The position numbers and the translations under genes are program-made. The notes beneath the pieces were generated by a model. That model had not been told where the DNA came from, searched no databases, and saw only the letters and a list, made by a program, of their open reading frames with translations. DNA of 64,000 nt, from NCBI GenBank assembly GCA_900319225.1, contig ONNV01000001.1:160663-224662 (forward strand), read 5' to 3'. The DNA comes from an uncultured Prevotellaceae bacterium. GTDB taxonomy: Bacteria > Bacteroidota > Bacteroidia > Bacteroidales > Bacteroidaceae. Position 1 is the stretch's first letter. Each line of letters opens with the position of its first letter. Shown piece after piece: positions 1 to 7,257 of this stretch.

Positions 1-287
1 GCCTCAGGTACGGATACCTGCAGTATCACGTTGTTGCATGACGGGGTGCAGACGGTGAGCAGACCCACACCGGACCTTAGACAGGCCCTGGATGCCAGGA
101 CTGCGGCTCCTGCCATCCCCAGACTGCCGGCATAGAGTAGGGCATGGCCGTAGTCCCCTTTGTATGATCTGGGGTCACGGGGCCTGATAAGCTGCTTTAC
201 GGCGGGTGCGGTGACGGTGGTCACACTGCCTATTCCCTGTGCCGAATTCAGCTGACTTATGCACTCATCTATGACTTTCTTATCCAT
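1..287 (-). CDS. nnrD: NAD(P)H-hydrate dehydratase (NnrD/YjeF C-terminal family), partial
   Basis: The first 95 residues are visible; the rest lies beyond the left edge. From about residue 43 it reads KGDYGHALLYAGSLGMAGAA followed by a RACLRSGVGLLTV stretch, the characteristic start of the ribokinase-like NAD(P)HX dehydratase domain that repairs hydrated NAD(P)H using ADP or ATP. In most bacteria this domain is fused behind a YjeF_N epimerase domain. Here an ATG at 287 is preceded by an in-frame stop about 40 bases upstream and by a TAnnTTTG promoter at 308-315, so only a short leader of about 40 residues precedes the dehydratase domain. The gene is divergent from hpt. Family assignment is good; the lack of the epimerase domain is read directly from the upstream sequence. 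Confidence 0.8.
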   Translation of the reverse strand, partial: MDKKVIDECISQLNSAQGIGSVTTVTAPAVKQLIRPRDPRSYKGDYGHALLYAGSLGMAGAAVLASRACLRSGVGLLTVCTPSCNNVILQVSVPE

Positions 288-307
288 CAATTGGCAATTG
301 TACTTGG

Positions 308-315
308 CAAATGTA
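308..315 (-). promoter_or_regulatory. minus-7 promoter element for the NnrD-like gene
   Basis: TACATTTG on the minus strand fits the Bacteroidota TAnnTTTG consensus and lies 20 bases upstream of the ATG at 287. It supports that ATG as the real 5' end of the gene. Confidence 0.55.
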
Positions 316-400
316 CGCTTATTTTGTTAATAATGGACCATTGTCGGTAATGCGACATATAAAAATGGAACGTTTGGATTTAAAGCCGCTCTTTTTTGAG

Positions 401-408
401 TATATTTG
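401..408 (+). promoter_or_regulatory. minus-7 promoter element for hpt-adk-obg
   Basis: TATATTTG fits TAnnTTTG and lies 20 bases before the hpt ATG. A TTTG at 373-376 could serve as the minus-33 element. The three following genes are separated by fewer than 20 bases each, so this promoter probably serves all of them. Confidence 0.65.
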
Positions 409-428
409 CATAATTAATCGTAATCATT

Positions 429-965
429 ATGGAGACCATTCAGGTAAAGGACAGAATTTTTGAACCGTTCATCAGAGAGGAGGAACTCTTAAAGGAGATA
501 AAGAGGGTTGCATCAGAGATTAACCGTGACTATGTGGGTAAGGAACCTCTGTTCCTGTGCGTGCTTAACGGATCATTTATGTTTGCGGCAGACCTGCTCA
601 AGAACGTAAGCGTACCCTGTAATGTGTCATTCGTAAAGGTAGCTTCTTACTCAGGAACCGATACCACCGGAAAGGTCAAGGAGCTTATGGGCCTGCAGGA
701 GAATGTGGAGGGCCGTCATGTCATAATTGTTGAGGATATCGTAGATACCGGTTATACCATGCGTGACGTGCTGGATTCTCTCCATGACAAGAAGGCTGCA
801 TCAGTTCAGGTATGTGCCTTGCTCTGCAAGCCTGACAAACTTAAGGTTGACATCAACCTCAAGTATCTGGCACTGAACATACCTAACGGATTCATTGTAG
901 GTTACGGTTTGGACTATGACGGATTTGGAAGAAATACACGTGATATTTATAAAATTGTAAAGTAG
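429..965 (+). CDS. hpt: Hypoxanthine phosphoribosyltransferase
   Basis: A 178-residue cytosolic purine-salvage enzyme that joins hypoxanthine or guanine to PRPP to give IMP or GMP. The PRPP-binding loop is visible as VEDIVDTGYTM at about residues 101-111, and the N-terminal flexible region plus the C-terminal YGLDYDGFGRN segment match the family. Length is normal. It is the first gene of a run with adk (16-base gap) and obg (19-base gap), so nucleotide salvage, adenylate balance and a ribosome-assembly GTPase are co-transcribed. The ATG is placed 20 bases after a TAnnTTTG element. Confidence 0.95.
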   Translation: METIQVKDRIFEPFIREEELLKEIKRVASEINRDYVGKEPLFLCVLNGSFMFAADLLKNVSVPCNVSFVKVASYSGTDTTGKVKELMGLQENVEGRHVIIVEDIVDTGYTMRDVLDSLHDKKAASVQVCALLCKPDKLKVDINLKYLALNIPNGFIVGYGLDYDGFGRNTRDIYKIVK

Positions 966-981
966 AACTCTTGTTTATAAA

Positions 982-1551
982 ATGGACAACATAGTGATTT
1001 TCGGCGCTCCCGGATCAGGAAAGGGAACGTACAGTGCTGCCCTTGTTGAGAAGTTCGGATACAGTCACATATCTACAGGTGATGTACTCCGCGCCGAGAT
1101 AAAAGCGAACACTGAACTTGGCCGTATAGCTGAGGGTTATATAGAGAAGGGTCAACTCATCCCCGATGACCTTATCATTGACATGCTGGCAGAGGTTTAT
1201 GACACCATGCGTGACGGACCGGGCGTGATTTTTGACGGTTTCCCGCGTACCATTGTCCAGGCTCAGGCCCTTAAGGATATGCTTGAACAGCGTGGTGAGG
1301 AGATAACCGTGACACTGAACCTTATTGTAAGCGAGGATGTGCTTATGGAGCGTCTGCTCAAGCGCGCAGAGATAGAGGGTCGTGCCGATGACAATGAGGA
1401 GACCATAAAGAAACGTTTCAACGTTTACTATACGCAGACCCATCCGCTTATAGAGTGGTTCAAGAAAGAGGGTGTCCTGTCCGAGTTTACCTTCAAGGGC
1501 GACAAGGACAAGATGATTGAGGAAATAATAGAGAAGGTGGAGTCACTTTGA
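982..1551 (+). CDS. adk: Adenylate kinase
   Basis: A 189-residue enzyme catalysing ATP + AMP = 2 ADP. The P-loop GAPGSGKGT is at residues 8-16, followed by the AMP-binding STGDVLRAEI stretch and the FDGFPRT motif. The LID region is the short, zinc-free type (RAEIEGRADDNEE), which accounts for the length below the 210-220 residues of the long-LID form. It lies between hpt and obg with short gaps on both sides. Confidence 0.95.
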   Translation: MDNIVIFGAPGSGKGTYSAALVEKFGYSHISTGDVLRAEIKANTELGRIAEGYIEKGQLIPDDLIIDMLAEVYDTMRDGPGVIFDGFPRTIVQAQALKDMLEQRGEEITVTLNLIVSEDVLMERLLKRAEIEGRADDNEETIKKRFNVYYTQTHPLIEWFKKEGVLSEFTFKGDKDKMIEEIIEKVESL

Positions 1552-1570
1552 TTCCACTTGACTTTTTAAT

Positions 1571-2743
1571 ATGGCAGAGAGCAATTTTGTTGATTATGTA
1601 AAGATATTTTGCCGCTCCGGCAAGGGTGGCAGAGGATCGGCGCACCTGCGTCATGACAAGTATATCCCCAACGGCGGTCCCGACGGCGGTGACGGCGGCA
1701 AGGGTGGCAGCGTAATACTCAAGGGTAACCGTAACTACTGGACCCTGCTGCACCTGCGTTATGAACGCCACGCATTTGCCGAGAACGGCGGTAACGGCGG
1801 CAGCAACAAGTGTTTTGGCAAGGATGGCCAGAACATAATCATTGAGGTGCCTTGCGGAACCGTGGCATATGACGCCGAGACCGGTGAGTACCTGTGTGAC
1901 ATCACTGATGACGGCCAGGAGGTGGTTCTGCTCAAGGGTGGACGCGGAGGTCTGGGTAACTGGCATTTCCGTACAGCTACACGTCAGGCACCCCGTTTTG
2001 CACAGCCCGGTGAGCCCGCCCAGGAACGTATGGTAGTGCTTGAACTCAAACTTCTGGCCGATGTAGGTCTGGTAGGATTCCCCAATGCCGGCAAATCAAC
2101 TCTGCTGTCGGCCATATCGGCAGCCAAACCCAAGATAGCCAATTATCCTTTCACCACACTGGAGCCCAATCTGGGTATCGTCTCATACCGTGAAGGCAAG
2201 TCATTCGTCATGGCCGATATCCCCGGTATCATTGAGGGTGCAAGTGAGGGTAAGGGCCTTGGACTCAGGTTCCTGCGTCATATTGAGCGCAACTCATTGC
2301 TGCTGTTCATGGTGCCCGCTGATACTGATGACATAAGGCGTGAATATGAGATCCTGCTCAACGAACTGGCGCAGTTCAATCCGGAGATGCTTGACAAACA
2401 ACGCGTTCTGGCTATCACCAAGTGTGATCTGATAGATGATGAACTCATGTCAATGCTTGAGGCCAATCTCCCGGCCGATATACCACACGTGTTCATATCG
2501 GGAGTGAGCGGTCTGGGTCTGCAGCAACTCAAGGATATCCTGTGGAAAGAACTGAACAGTGAGAGTAACAAACTGGAAGCCACCTGGAAGACAGAACATA
2601 TTGTTCACCGTTCAAAGGATGCCGGAGAGCTCCATAACGAGCTCGTGGCTGCCGGCGCCGATTTTGAGTTTGACTTTGATGACCTGCCCGATGACGATTT
2701 TGATGATGATGACCTGGAGGAGGTAGAGGTTGAACTTGATTGA
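1571..2743 (+). CDS. obg: Obg family GTPase, ribosome assembly
   Basis: 390 residues. The N-terminal glycine-rich Obg fold is clear ([15 protein letters not shown] region, [13 protein letters not shown]), followed by the G domain with P-loop GFPNAGKST at 169-177, switch DIPGIIEGA, and the NKxD-equivalent TKCD. The tail after the G domain is not a typical OCT domain but a strongly acidic segment ending [17 protein letters not shown], as in other Bacteroidota Obg proteins. Obg binds the large ribosomal subunit and couples assembly to GTP levels. It is the last gene of the hpt-adk-obg run; no clear terminator hairpin follows it. Confidence 0.95.
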   Translation: MAESNFVDYVKIFCRSGKGGRGSAHLRHDKYIPNGGPDGGDGGKGGSVILKGNRNYWTLLHLRYERHAFAENGGNGGSNKCFGKDGQNIIIEVPCGTVAYDAETGEYLCDITDDGQEVVLLKGGRGGLGNWHFRTATRQAPRFAQPGEPAQERMVVLELKLLADVGLVGFPNAGKSTLLSAISAAKPKIANYPFTTLEPNLGIVSYREGKSFVMADIPGIIEGASEGKGLGLRFLRHIERNSLLLFMVPADTDDIRREYEILLNELAQFNPEMLDKQRVLAITKCDLIDDELMSMLEANLPADIPHVFISGVSGLGLQQLKDILWKELNSESNKLEATWKTEHIVHRSKDAGELHNELVAAGADFEFDFDDLPDDDFDDDDLEEVEVELD

Positions 2744-2872
2744 CGTCATAAAATTTTTTCAAAAAAATCACATCTTCTATTTAACTTTCATTTTTGCCTG
2801 TTATATGATAGTAGAATGAATTTGTTTTGACAATTCACCTTTTACTAATTAATAACTAAAAAACAAACAAAA

Positions 2873-3532
2873 ATGAAAAAGATGTTTATGGCAGCTGCCC
2901 TCATGGCAGTAGTTTCTCTGGCCAACGCTCAGGCTCCGGCCGATGCTCCTTACGGAGTTAAGTCAGGTGTTTACACCATGTCAATGGCTTTCGGTGACAA
3001 CGAGATGGTTACTGAGTATTATTTTGACAACTATGGTCTCAAGACCGCTCAGGTTTCAGAGGGTGGTTTTGGTATGATGGGTGGCGGCCAGCAGGGCAAG
3101 ACCCGTACAATCACTGATAAGGATGGCTCTCAGATCCAGATCAACGACGAGGCTAAGACCGCTACCAAGATGCCGTCATTCGGTGGCATGGGCTTTGGCG
3201 GTGGCCGTGCTCAGATCAACTGGAACAAGCTGACCGATGAGGTTAAGAAGGCTAACAATATCAAGGAGCTGGGCAAGGAGACTATCGCCGGTAAGGAGTG
3301 CACCAAGTACTCTATGACCACTGAAGGTTTCCAGGGTCCCCAGGAGCAGACCGTATGGATCTACAAAGGCATCCAGCTCAAGAACGAGATGAGCTCAGAC
3401 TTCGGTACATTCGGTGCTACTTGCAAGAAGTTTGAGGAGAAGGACGTTCCCGCTTCAATGTTTGAGGTTCCCGCCGGTGTTAAGGTTGAGGAGCTTGACA
3501 TGTCACAGTTCGGCGGATTTGGTGGTTTCTAA
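2873..3532 (+). CDS. Secreted Gly/Met-rich protein of unknown function (DUF4412-like?)
   Basis: 219 residues with a clean signal peptide (MKKMFMAAALMAVVSLANA, cleavage before QAPADA). Two glycine/methionine-rich patches (GGFGMMGGG near 63-71 and FGGMGFGGG near 102-110) and a GGFGGF C-terminus flank a region with IAGKECTKYSM and VWIYKGIQLKNEM. Those phrases resemble the half-barrel periplasmic proteins of the DUF4412/LolA-like type, in which a probed cofactor or lipid is followed by a report on what the protein carries; this is a weak, by-eye resemblance. Codons are biased toward the set used by gapA and xylA here, suggesting high expression. It is monocistronic, with a strong terminator after it. 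Confidence 0.6.
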   Translation: MKKMFMAAALMAVVSLANAQAPADAPYGVKSGVYTMSMAFGDNEMVTEYYFDNYGLKTAQVSEGGFGMMGGGQQGKTRTITDKDGSQIQINDEAKTATKMPSFGGMGFGGGRAQINWNKLTDEVKKANNIKELGKETIAGKECTKYSMTTEGFQGPQEQTVWIYKGIQLKNEMSSDFGTFGATCKKFEEKDVPASMFEVPAGVKVEELDMSQFGGFGGF

Positions 3533-3549
3533 TCGAGCCTGAAAATAAA

Positions 3550-3578
3550 GAAAGGTCGCCTGATGGCGGCCTTTTTTT
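3550..3578 (+). terminator. Rho-independent terminator of the Gly/Met-rich protein gene
   Basis: Stem AGGTCGCC / GGCGGCCT with TGAT loop, followed by seven T residues, 20 bases after the stop codon. Confidence 0.9.
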
Positions 3579-3602
3579 ATTTTCAGACCCGGTTAGAAAC
3601 CT

Positions 3603-3640
3603 GTACCTTTTTTAGTTTGCCTCGCAAACGCTCCATTCCA
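3603..3640 (+). repeat. Short T-rich hairpin repeat, copy 1
   Basis: GTACC followed by a T run, then a TTTGCCTCGCAAA hairpin and CGCTCC. It matches the three copies at 6319-6548 and the copy at 36167-36226 in order of parts: T run, TTTCGC/GCGAAA-type inverted repeat, then CTCC. It directly abuts the gene remnant at 3645-3785. Confidence 0.55.
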
Positions 3641-3644
3641 TTCC

Positions 3645-3785
3645 TGGAACCCTAACGTCATTACGGACAGCGTAGGGCAGGCCACCGTAGAGTTCTACAA
3701 CAACTCAAGAACAGAACACTTTAACGTATCGGCCGCAGGTATTACATCTGGCGGTACTCCTTATGTCCTGGATACTGATTTCTGA
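3645..3785 (+). pseudogene. 3' remnant of a large secreted protein
   Basis: The frame ending at TGA 3783-3785 reads WNPNVITDSVGQATVEFYNN and continues through FNVSAAGITSGGTPYVLDTDF. This is the kind of C-terminus found on large Bacteroidota surface proteins with macroglobulin/TonB-plug-like domains. Upstream of the Trp codon the sequence runs straight into the T-rich repeat at 3603-3640, and no start codon, signal peptide or further homologous coding sequence is present. I therefore read it as the last 46 codons of a deleted gene. The parent family is an inference from phrase similarity. Confidence 0.6.
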
Positions 3786-3808
3786 GGAAAAATGTATTGT
3801 TGACTCAA

Positions 3809-3816
3809 TAAATTTG
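3809..3816 (+). promoter_or_regulatory. Possible minus-7 element for the blaI-like gene
   Basis: TAAATTTG lies 36 bases before the preferred ATG at 3853. A second, weaker candidate (TTTCTTTG) starts at 3818. No convincing minus-33 partner was found for either. Confidence 0.35.
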
Positions 3817-3852
3817 TTTTCTTTGTACCTGAAACATTTAAAACCGGAATTA

Positions 3853-4215
3853 ATGAGGAGACTGACACGTAAGGAAAGGATTATTATGGAGTATTACTGG
3901 ACATACGGAAAGATGTTCATTAAGGATCTGCAGGAAAAATATCCTGAGCCTAAGCCGTCTACCAATACGCTCTCCAATCAGGTGCGTACGCTTCAGGCTG
4001 ACGGCTTTATTGACCATAAACCGTATGGAACCAACTTTGAGTATTATCCTATTGTTAGCCGTGAGGAGTACAGCAAATTTGGACTTCGCGGTATCATTGA
4101 CGAGTTCTTTAACAGCTCATATGCACATGTGGTATCATCTTTCCTTAAGGATGACAAGATAACGGTAGATGAACTTAAGAAAATAATTGAGATTAAGGAG
4201 AAAGGAAAACTATGA
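3853..4215 (+). CDS. BlaI/MecI-type winged-helix repressor
   Basis: 120 residues from ATG 3853 (MRRLTRKERIIMEYYW). The sequence has the BlaI pattern: a winged helix covering LTRKERIIMEYYWTYGKMFIKDLQEKY, a recognition helix around PSTNTLSNQVRTLQADGFI, a wing (YGTNFEYYPIV), and a C-terminal dimerisation helix ending SSFLKDDKITVDELKKIIEI. An in-frame ATG at 3763 would add a stretch that overlaps the pseudogene and has no homology, so the later start is preferred. Its stop overlaps the start of the M56 peptidase gene by 4 bases (ATGA), the usual repressor/antirepressor arrangement. Expected role: repress an operon until the membrane peptidase inactivates it. Confidence 0.85.
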   Translation: MRRLTRKERIIMEYYWTYGKMFIKDLQEKYPEPKPSTNTLSNQVRTLQADGFIDHKPYGTNFEYYPIVSREEYSKFGLRGIIDEFFNSSYAHVVSSFLKDDKITVDELKKIIEIKEKGKL

Positions 4216-5810
4216 GTACTGTTGTACTGACCTATTTACTAAAGGTGGCAATGCTTGTTGCAGCGTTTTCGCTAATGTTCCACCTGTTTGTCCGCAAAGA
4301 TACATTTCATAGAGTAGGACGTTTGGTCCTGGTAGTTTCACTGTTTGCAGCATACGTCCTGCCGTTATGTACGGTAAAGAGACATATAGTCCAGAAAGTT
4401 CCGCAGGTTGAGGCAGCCCGTCAGTTGACTGCGTATCAGACTGAACATGCTGATTATATAAGTGCCAGGGACAGTGAGCCGGCAAGTGCCGCTGCTGTTC
4501 AGCCGGCCCAGACAATGCATAAGGGCATTAGCTGGTTACAGATAGCAATTGTAGTATATCTGGCAGGAGTGCTGTTTGTACTCTGCAGGATCGCGTTCTC
4601 TTATATGCGCGTTTATTCCATAATAAGAAGGTGCAGGAAAGTTTCAGAAACTGACAGTATGACGATCCTTGTATCGGATGATAACATACAGCCTTTCAGC
4701 TGGATGAACTGGATAGTATTGCCGGCTAAGGATATTGATAACCATGCCATCCTGGCTCATGAGAAGGTGCATGTTGCAATGCATCATTCCCGTGAACTGC
4801 TCATGGTTGATTTAATGTCTCTACTGCAGTGGTTCAATCCTGCAGTATGGATGCTGCGCCGTGATCTGTGCAGCCTGCATGAGTATGAGGCCGATGCGGG
4901 CGTGCTGGCATCGGGCTATGATATGGATGACTACCAGAATGTGCTTATTAACCGCGCTGTGGTTGCGGCTCCGGTTCCTTTTACCAACAGTTTCCATGCC
5001 AGCAGCCTCAGGGAGAGGATTACAATGATAAACCGCCGCGGTTCCAAACCGCGTGTATTGCTTAAGCTTGCATATATTCCGGTTATAGCTGGTTTATGGT
5101 TGGCCGCTACCTCGCTGACAGTCTATGATCCTGTGGTGGCAGAACCCGATATTAATCGTGAAGTGGGTCCCAACTGGGCTCCGTTTGACAGGAATGCCGG
5201 TCTGGACGCCGAAATGGAGAGAGCTACCGCACAACTGCGTGAGTCTCCGGAATTCAAGGCGTATATGGAACAGATGCATCGTCCTGTAGAGACTGCACCA
5301 GAGAACGGAGGCAAAGTGAACGGTCATATTCTGGATGTTAACGGAAATCCTATCCTGTACAGACCTGTAAAGGCATCGGAGCGGGATAAAGCCGGAAATA
5401 TTGTAAAACAGTGCATTGTAAGTGAGGGAGACGGTTATTTCCAGATTACAGGAATAGCCGACATTAAGCATGACCTTGTATTTGAGGCCGACGGATATGC
5501 GCCTCAGACATTTGCCTTTGACCGTGGCAATTATGAAATCAGGCTTAAGCCGGTACCAAGTACACTTAAAGCAGGTGATGCCATTAATGGGCAGGTGGTA
5601 CTGGGCCATTGGGCAAATCCCGGTGGAGTTCTGGTTCAGGAACTGGACGCCAACGGTAAGGAGGTAGCCCGCACCTATACGGATCAGGGTATGTTCAGCT
5701 TTAATGTGGTGAAACCGGGAAATACCATTAAGGTGTCAACGTCCGGTTTTGAGCCTTTCACAGCGCCTATAGATATTCCATATTACAGCATTGTGCTGAA
5801 TGAGAATTGA
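4212..5810 (+). CDS. BlaR1/M56-family membrane metallopeptidase with carboxypeptidase-regulatory-like C-terminal domain
   Basis: 532 residues. The N-terminal part has several hydrophobic segments (about 5-25, 33-52, 103-125, 285-303). The gluzincin motif HEKVH is at residues 183-187, followed by a conserved ELLMVDLMSLLQWFNPAVW helix and the third zinc ligand region HEYEADAGVL. After the last membrane segment comes a periplasmic tail with two Ig-like carboxypeptidase-regulatory-type units (NGHILDVNGNPI.. from about 370, and NGQVVLGHWANPGGVLV from about 457). Family knowledge: such peptidases sense an outside signal and trigger cleavage of the BlaI partner. The penicillin-binding sensor of true BlaR1 is absent and no beta-lactamase gene is nearby, so the signal and target are unknown. 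Confidence 0.85.
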   Translation: MSTVVLTYLLKVAMLVAAFSLMFHLFVRKDTFHRVGRLVLVVSLFAAYVLPLCTVKRHIVQKVPQVEAARQLTAYQTEHADYISARDSEPASAAAVQPAQTMHKGISWLQIAIVVYLAGVLFVLCRIAFSYMRVYSIIRRCRKVSETDSMTILVSDDNIQPFSWMNWIVLPAKDIDNHAILAHEKVHVAMHHSRELLMVDLMSLLQWFNPAVWMLRRDLCSLHEYEADAGVLASGYDMDDYQNVLINRAVVAAPVPFTNSFHASSLRERITMINRRGSKPRVLLKLAYIPVIAGLWLAATSLTVYDPVVAEPDINREVGPNWAPFDRNAGLDAEMERATAQLRESPEFKAYMEQMHRPVETAPENGGKVNGHILDVNGNPILYRPVKASERDKAGNIVKQCIVSEGDGYFQITGIADIKHDLVFEADGYAPQTFAFDRGNYEIRLKPVPSTLKAGDAINGQVVLGHWANPGGVLVQELDANGKEVARTYTDQGMFSFNVVKPGNTIKVSTSGFEPFTAPIDIPYYSIVLNEN

Positions 5811-5838
5811 CATTGGTTACAGGTAAGACACTTTTTTA

Positions 5839-5846
5839 TATCTTTG
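5839..5846 (+). promoter_or_regulatory. minus-7 promoter element for ssrA
   Basis: TATCTTTG, a perfect TAnnTTTG, 22 bases before the first base of tmRNA, with TTG at 5813-5815 as a possible minus-33 element. Confidence 0.7.
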
Positions 5847-5868
5847 CACCGGATATTACATACCGATT

Positions 5869-6261
5869 GGGGCTGTTTGGCTTTGACAGCAGGTAGAAAT
5901 GGTATGTAAGCAGGCAGTGCTCTGTCGGTCTGCACTATAAAAAGAACGTCAACAATTATCTGGCAACAACAACTTTGCTCTTGCTGCTTGATCGAAGTAC
6001 AGTAGATCTGCTTAATCACGGCACAAGGTGCTGTGACAAGACATCACCCGGAAGCTCTTGCTCCGAAGCTCGTCGATACGGTGGTGCAGTCAAATCGGGG
6101 ATAGTTTCTGATGGCTTCGCATCAGGAATGAAATTTTAGAAGATAAGGTTATGGCCCGGTTGCTTCGGCCAAGTCATTTCCCGACAATTCAATTGAAGCT
6201 AAGCCTGTAGAAAGCATATGGTTTCTCTGTTTGGACGAGGGTTCGACTCCCTCCAGCTCCA
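5869..6261 (+). ncRNA. ssrA: Transfer-messenger RNA (tmRNA)
   Basis: 393 bases. The 5' end GGGGCTG pairs with CAGCTCC near the 3' end to form the tRNA-like acceptor; GGTTCGACTCCC near 6239 is the T-arm. The mRNA-like part has an open frame ending in TGA near 5994; its last nine sense codons read GNNNFALAA, matching the Ala-Leu-Ala-Ala degradation tags of other Bacteroidales (GENNYALAA type is the pattern I recall). CCA is not encoded: the discriminator A at 6261 is followed by CATG. tmRNA with SmpB rescues stalled ribosomes and tags the truncated protein for proteolysis. Confidence 0.93.
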
Positions 6262-6266
6262 CATGC

Positions 6267-6301
6267 AAAAGAAAGACCACCTAACGGCGGCCTTTCTTTC
6301 G
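6267..6301 (+). terminator. Probable ssrA terminator
   Basis: AAGAAAG..CC.CC pairs with GG.GG.CTTTCTT around a TAAC loop, with two A-C mismatches. The descending arm is T-rich but the run is interrupted by C, so it may be a modest terminator. Confidence 0.6.
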
Positions 6302-6318
6302 TATGTGGAGCATGTGAC

Positions 6319-6382
6319 ATTTTTTTATTTCGCTAACGCGAAAGCGCTCCCTTTGGTCGCTTAGCGGCCCTCCGGGACCGCG
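6319..6382 (+). repeat. Short T-rich hairpin repeat, copy 2
   Basis: T run, then TTTCGCTAACGCGAAA hairpin, then GCGCTCCCTTTGGTCGCTT and a GCGGCCCTCCGGGACCGC inverted repeat. Almost identical in its second half to copy 4 at 6469-6548. Confidence 0.75.
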
Positions 6383-6410
6383 TAGCCCCCGACCGGGGGC
6401 GTTTTGTGGA

Positions 6411-6468
6411 GCTGGGGGAGTCGGGTACCTTTTTTTATTTCGCTTCGCGAAAAAAGCTCCTTCCAGTC
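6411..6468 (+). repeat. Short T-rich hairpin repeat, copy 3
   Basis: Begins GCTGGGGGAGTCGGGTACC, then a T run, TTTCGCTTCGCGAAA hairpin and AGCTCCTTCCAGTC. The opening 30 bases are repeated exactly at the start of copy 4, making a tandem pair. Confidence 0.8.
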
Positions 6469-6548
6469 GCTGGGGGAGTCGGGTACCTTTTTTTATTTTG
6501 CTTCGCAAAAGCGCTCCCTTTGGTCGCTTGGCGGCCCTCCGGGTCCGC
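6469..6548 (+). repeat. Short T-rich hairpin repeat, copy 4
   Basis: Same GCTGGGGGAGTCGGGTACC lead as copy 3, T run, TTTTGCTTCGCAAAA hairpin, then the GCGCTCCCTTTGGTCGCTT and GCGGCCCTCCGGGTCCGC parts shared with copy 2. The copies are thus built from exchangeable blocks. Confidence 0.8.
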
Positions 6549-6617
6549 GGTCTCGCTCCAGGCATTCGCTCGCACCAATACGCTTGAACCTGCGTTGGGG
6601 GGTCCAAATATATTGTC

Positions 6618-6625
6618 TATCTTTG
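6618..6625 (+). promoter_or_regulatory. minus-7 promoter element for the HD-domain gene
   Basis: TATCTTTG with TTG at 6595-6597 (20-base spacer). Only eight bases separate it from the ATG at 6634, so the transcript would be leaderless or nearly so. It also decides the start codon. Confidence 0.7.
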
Positions 6626-6633
6626 GTTGTGAT

Positions 6634-7257
6634 ATGAATAGGGAACTGGAGAGATATATAGAAGGCACGATCATTCCTATGTATGACGGGTTTGATGCGG
6701 GGCACGGACGGGAGCATGTACGGGCTGTTGTCCTTGAGGCGGTACGTCTGGCCGGGTTCTATGATGTGGATGTGGATATGGTTTATGCGGCGGCGGCATA
6801 TCATGATACGGGACTCTGTGTGGACCGTAAGACCCATCATCTGGAATCAGGGCGTATAATCCGTGAGGACAAGAGGCTGGGAGAGTGGTTCACTGCAGAG
6901 CAGATTGAAGAGATTGCCCAGGCGGCCGAGGATCACCGGGCGTCATCAGACCATGAGCCGCGCAGCATTTACGGTAAGATTATTGCCGAGGCTGACCGCC
7001 AGATTATACCTGAGAGCATAATCCTGCGTACCGTTCAGTACGGTTTCAAACACTACCCGGAACTTGACAAGGAGGGGCATTGGCTCCGTACCTGTGAGCA
7101 TATGGCCGATAAATATGATGATGGCGGCTATCTTAAGCTGTGGATTCCTGAGTCACGGAATGCTGCCGGACTGGCCCGCCTGCGTGAGATTATTCATGAT
7201 AAAAGCCGCCTCAGAGCTATGTTTGAAACGGCTTATTCTGAATGCAGCAAGGGTTAA
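6634..7257 (+). CDS. HD-domain phosphohydrolase-like protein
   Basis: 207 residues from ATG 6634. Metal-binding residues of the HD fold are visible: GHGREHVRAVVLEAV (first His), YHDTGLC (the HD pair, near 60), HHLESG, and a later EADRQI/D. Enzymes with this pattern hydrolyse phosphate esters of nucleotides or similar small molecules; the substrate cannot be told. A longer frame opening at 6406 merely runs through the repeats and is not part of the protein, because the promoter lies inside it. The gene ends 4 bases into the convergent lamin-tail gene. Confidence 0.8.
   Translation: MNRELERYIEGTIIPMYDGFDAGHGREHVRAVVLEAVRLAGFYDVDVDMVYAAAAYHDTGLCVDRKTHHLESGRIIREDKRLGEWFTAEQIEEIAQAAEDHRASSDHEPRSIYGKIIAEADRQIIPESIILRTVQYGFKHYPELDKEGHWLRTCEHMADKYDDGGYLKLWIPESRNAAGLARLREIIHDKSRLRAMFETAYSECSKG

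Noticed and set aside
1015-1966. Antisense open frames in adk and obg
   Set aside because: They mirror the coding bias of the genes on the other strand, with no start context or recognisable domains.
3763-3852. Longer blaI start at ATG 3763
   Set aside because: The added residues overlap the gene remnant and do not resemble BlaI; ATG 3853 gives the normal length.
5783-6019. Small open frames in and around ssrA
   Set aside because: They are antisense or out of frame to the tmRNA and lack any protein-like composition.
6300-6548. CRISPR array or insertion sequence
   Set aside because: The repeats vary in length, share block structure instead of constant repeats with unique spacers, and no cas or transposase gene is present.
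6406-6633. N-terminal extension of the HD-domain gene
   Set aside because: The extra frame is formed by the T-rich repeats and contains the gene's own promoter at 6618-6625.
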